DNA of 64,000 nucleotides from Plutella xylostella (taxonomy: Eukaryota > Arthropoda > Insecta > Lepidoptera > Plutellidae): assembly GCF_932276165.1 (NCBI RefSeq), contig NC_064006.1:930001-994000 (forward strand). The letters are read 5' to 3'. Positions within the stretch are counted from its first letter, which is position 1. The number at the start of each line of letters is the position of its first letter. Of this stretch, positions 60,437 to 64,000 are shown in pieces. The notes beneath the pieces are model-generated. The model did no database searches, was not told the DNA's origin, and saw nothing but the letters and a program-made list of their open reading frames with translations. The translations under genes were made by a program, and so were the position numbers.

Positions 60437-61736
60437 TCTAATTAAATAATCCCTGACGCAAAAGGGGGGGTTTTATAAGTTTAACATAGTATGTGTGTGT
60501 GTGTTTGTGTATCTGTGGTAGCGTCCCCAACGGCTTAACTGATTTTTGTTTAGTTTATTTTCTATAATGTAATATAAGATAATCCCTAGTGTTAGGTTAT
60601 TCCTAAGTAGCATTAAATAATTGTTTAATACCTGTACTGCTGACACTTTGCGGCAACAACAAGTATCCGAGTGCAATGACGCACACAACACATATTTGGT
60701 GCAAAATTAAATATTTTCCCACAACACGAGCCGGATTGGATGGCGTATCTTTCAAAGTATGCGTCACGTATATACAGGGGGTTAGCGACGGGGCTAGTTG
60801 CGTCTCGGTTAACTATTTTAAAATGAATAAAAATCTTTATTCAGGAAAAAAATGGTTTACAAACGGTTGTCGGCGTATGACGGGAGCGACAGTTTAGTAC
60901 CTAAAATTTCTAAAATAAATTTCTTATTTCACAAAAAGTTTTCATTTTTCGTAATCTAACTGATATTACCTATAATTTTATTCTAAAATAGTATTTCCAG
61001 TGAGTTTTGCTTGCCTTTAAGGTAAGCGTCCACCTATTGACATCGTACTTATCGGACCAAACAGAAGCCATTTTTCGTCTGCATTGAAACATTTGTTGGT
61101 TGAAACATTCTAATATATATAACAGTTTCGTTAAAAAAGGACAATATAATATATGATATATATATAATATATGTCGAAAAGGACATAAATTACTCTAAAT
61201 TTACACAAATTACTGAAAATTCAAAAAATATTGGTAGTAAGAAATAAGATTATAAGATATCATAGAATAATTTGATGCTAAGAACGTAAAAAATTAAGAT
61301 TGTCTCGCCAATTGTAAAATGTCCTTTTTGAAACTTGCCCCGTCGCTCGCCGGTCGTTGCAATAAATGGAATACCTGACGCCTCGGCTGGATATTTTATG
61401 AAAACCCGCTCCACACTATGTACGTACCTACATGTACATAGTATGTATAGTGTTGCATCGGATATGTCAAATGATATACAGTGGATTTTTTCAGTCTATT
61501 CTGATCCTGATGGTTTAAAATTTCAGAATAAGTCCCATAGTAGAAATTGCTCAGTACGTACGGTTTATTGACCAGTTGAAGGGTCACTGATAAAATTTCA
61601 CTCTGTTTATATATTTTGCTGTAGTTTTTCAGCAGTAGGTCTGGTAAGTCCGCTGGTAGAAACTTTCTGTATTCATAGTTCATGGGTCAATCGATTGGGT
61701 AAAAAGTCATTAGGCTAGAAGGCACACTGTTTGTTA
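60437..61736. other. Intergenic, no gene seen
   Basis: GT and TA microsatellites (60488-60512, 61130-61170). Short frames carry no recognisable domain. Confidence 0.4.
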
Positions 61737-61830
61737 TTGTGAAAAGTGGGTGCAGCAATGCACCTCTGCCTACCCCGCAAGGGAGTACGTTAGTACAAGG
61801 CGTGAGAACGTGTGTGTGTGTGTGTGTGTT
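61737..61830 (+). repeat. Type-1 SINE tail fragment
   Basis: GTGAAAAGTGGGTGCAGCAA, TACCCCGCAAGGGAGTACG, then (GT)n. Confidence 0.75.
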
Positions 61831-62034
61831 TGTTATTCAAATACTGCACTTTCGCCTAAAGTTACTTAGAAATAATTGAATATCCTCATAGCCATAACCA
61901 ACCCCAAAAAGAACTTAATAAACGCTCAAGCGTCTAATATTCAAGATTAGCACGCCAAAAACTCATTTTTATCTCGTGTTGCCTACCACTGAGGTAATTT
62001 TATTTTATGGTACCTATCTACCAGCCTCTAATCT

Positions 62035-62165
62035 AATGTTAGCGCCTATACGCGAGCCAAACTTACCCTGACTCCCTGCTACACAAAAATAGTTCTTAAG
62101 CCCTGGTTTTAGGGGTTACAGACACAACAACCGTAAGTTTGGCGTAACGTATAAGCGCCTCAACT
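62035..62165. repeat. Palindromic MITE, diverged
   Basis: AGCGCCTATACG..CCAAACTTAC at the left and GTAAGTTTGGCG..GTATAAGCGCCT at the right. Confidence 0.55.
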
Positions 62166-62509
62166 AATTAGAGCCAGCAAACCACACTCAATCTTCCCGG
62201 GACGTGTAATCAGGTTACTGATAACCTGAAATGTATTTTGTGTCAAAGGAACAGAGTAAAAAAGACGTTGTATTAATGTTATTATTTCGTTCATTAGGCG
62301 ACGGGCGCAGTTGTAGTTTTGTCCGGCACGGAGGACGGAAAAATGTGGAGAATTATGGAGATCAGGGAATGAGAGAAGAAAGAAAATCTAATTTATAAAC
62401 CCTCGCCCTCTGTCCATACCAGTTGTGTTTATATTTACATTAAGTTAACGCCAGGTTTTGGCGAAAAAATACATTTTAATATTCTATTCCCATTCTAAAT
62501 GTGTGTAAA

Positions 62510-62640
62510 GGTTGTCTGGTAGAGATTGCTTTAAGCAATAAGACCGCCTTTTTGGTACTATATTTAAATATAAGTTGTGAAATTATTATGTTTTCTTTAA
62601 TGGTGCAAAATAAAGAGTATTCTATTCTATTCTAAATGTC
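62510..62640 (+). repeat. LINE 3' end with ATTCT tail
   Basis: GGTAGAGATTGCTTTAAGCA, ATAAGACCGCC, AATAAAGAGTATTCTATTCT: RTE-like 3' UTR and tail, related to 35905-36050 and to the tail at 14265-14343. Confidence 0.6.
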
Positions 62641-63499
62641 ACGGACTAATGAATGCCTTTTTGTCAAACATAGTAGTTGGTCCGTTATCGAAAACCTATT
62701 GCGCAAATTATATTAATTACTTAGATAAATAAACACTCAATATATTGTACGAGTTATAGAAGATAAATTCGTTTAATGTATGATATTATATAAGAACATA
62801 GATAGAAGCCATAATAAATATGATATAACCAACTATTCCCACATTACACTATACTCGTATATCTAGATTATTTAATGAGCCATTGGATATTGAAGACCCA
62901 TCTATTTCGGTTTCCAGAACATTAAGATATATTTCAGAGCTCCATGTAAAGTTCTACGTGAGAGACCCTACCATGAGTATATTGAATTTAAATAAGAATA
63001 TAAGTACACTGACGTGCAATTAAAAAGTTCCAGTGAGAAAAGCACCACCAATCCTAAAGGTAACAGCACATCAGAATATTACCAACAGGAAAGTAAATAT
63101 TTTGATCAATTTCTAAATGAAATGTTTTAAAAAAATTGGGTCATTTGGTGTCGACATTTTGTAAAACTGAATTTTGTTCTATCTGTGAAACTTTTTAATT
63201 GCTCGCGAGTGTATGTTTATTGATGTTTATAGACTCATGGTAGCGGCACACGCCACGTCTATGTAGCAGGCACTTTATCAATGTCTCAGAGGTTCTTTAA
63301 ATGCTTTGTGCTACGCGATTCCAGCTCGCTTAGTGTAAATCTAGAGGGTACGGTGCACTTCGTGTGGGTATGGTCCACACATTTTGTCTTCTAGATTGCT
63401 AAATAAGTTCTTTGCCTTCTGAACGAGTGAGATATTAAAAAGCTACGTAATGTTGGTGAGGCTTAACAGTGCTTATAATTTGATTTTGGATGTTTATCC
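62641..63499. other. Intergenic, no gene seen
   Basis: AT-rich; nothing supportable. Confidence 0.3.
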
Positions 63500-63615
63500 T
63501 AACTAATATTATAAATGCGAAAGTAACTGTGTCTGTCTGTCAGTCTGTGACTCTTTCACGCCAAAACTACTGGACGGATTTGAATGAATTTTGGTATACA
63601 TATGGTCTAGACCAT
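63500..63615 (+). mobile_element. Helitron-like element, truncated by a DNA-transposon end
   Basis: Same start as 57160 (CTAATATTATAAATGCGAAA) but broken after GGTATACATATGGTCTAGAC. Confidence 0.55.
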
Positions 63616-64000
63616 TGGTACTCAACCTTTTTTATATAAGGGCCACAAACACGTTCAAGTCATGCTGTCGCGGGCCGCAAGCAATTTTTTTTTGAACTAT
63701 TATAAAGCAATGTATACTAATATAAAAAAACACATGCATATACTATTAGACCAATAAAACCAAAAAATATTGTTATACATCCAAATTTATATATTTTATC
63801 TATCACTTTCAATGTATGCTCCTTCAGGAACGATACACATTCGCCAATGAATTATACAATCATCACAACATTTTTAAACGCTTTTTGCAGAGTACTAACT
63901 CGCGGCGAATTTTCCTTTTTGTTTTCTATCCATTGTTATTTAAAGTCATGTGTTGACTGTTTTCTTTGACATTATTGTGGTGTTGTGCACTCGGAATTCT
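63616..64000. mobile_element. Possible DNA-transposon end and transposase scrap
   Basis: TTGGTACTCAACCTTTTTTA ... AAGGGCCACAAAC ... TCGCGGGCCGC resembles hAT-type termini ('GGTTCTCAAACTTTTT...GGGCCACA'). On the minus strand near 63800-63870 CIIHWRMCIVPEGAYIESDR resembles a transposase C-terminus. The element runs out of the window. Confidence 0.35.

Noticed and set aside
1..64000. CRISPR arrays, operons, bacterial-type promoters or an integrated virus
   Set aside because: The sequence is eukaryotic with GT-AG introns and TE families of insects. The only regular arrays are the foldback-element units, which are not spaced repeats, and no viral structural gene was seen.

Overview
The window looks like nuclear DNA from a moth or butterfly (Lepidoptera). 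It is AT-rich and has multi-exon genes with GT-AG introns. It is dense in repeats typical of lepidopteran genomes: tRNA-headed SINEs, CR1/Jockey/RTE-type LINEs, piggyBac, TWA-target palindromic MITEs and Helitron-like units opening with an 'ATTATAAATGCGAAAGTAAC' segment. Species and chromosome cannot be read from the sequence.

Layout. 1-12.7 kb is a retrotransposon graveyard on the minus strand. It holds a 5'-truncated LINE (479-2947) and a Jockey-type element (about 3.5-12.7 kb) whose ORF2 is cut in two places, once by a CR1-like LINE (5786-9369) and once by a foldback-type element (9434-10608). 13.5-26.8 kb, plus strand, carries the only clearly recognisable host enzyme: ten exons of an M17 leucyl-aminopeptidase-like protein (408 codons from the first confident codon to the stop, N-terminus missing to the left). 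This locus is peculiar. Three of its exons have partial tandem copies in the neighbouring introns, mostly sharing the exon 3' end and donor, and several splice sites sit directly against TE tails. 27-31 kb has MITEs, SINEs and a pair of related blocks that could be duplicated promoter/first exons. 31.6-33.9 kb, minus strand, is a small two-exon gene for an unfamiliar secreted protein with an internal duplication, a TATA box and a polyA signal.

36.8-42.4 kb is a nest: a 5S-rRNA-like SINE split by a long-inverted-repeat element, one arm of which was hit by an apparently intact, intron-containing piggyBac element and whose centre holds a palindromic MITE. A truncated LINE follows. 46-49 kb has a long CR1-like ORF2 (minus). 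50.1-54.0 kb is a full-length, uninterrupted 1063-aa endonuclease/RT LINE with a candidate 10-bp target duplication. 54-64 kb shows no convincing host gene, only SINEs, MITEs, Helitron-like pieces and LINE tails.

The window is thus two host genes (an aminopeptidase and a secreted protein) in a TE-rich setting. The most unusual signals are (1) foldback elements whose arms are arrays of degenerate ~16-bp units around a GC-rich core, (2) the partial exon duplications in the aminopeptidase gene, (3) the duplicated secreted protein, and (4) SINE 3' tails whose hairpins change in sequence but keep pairing.
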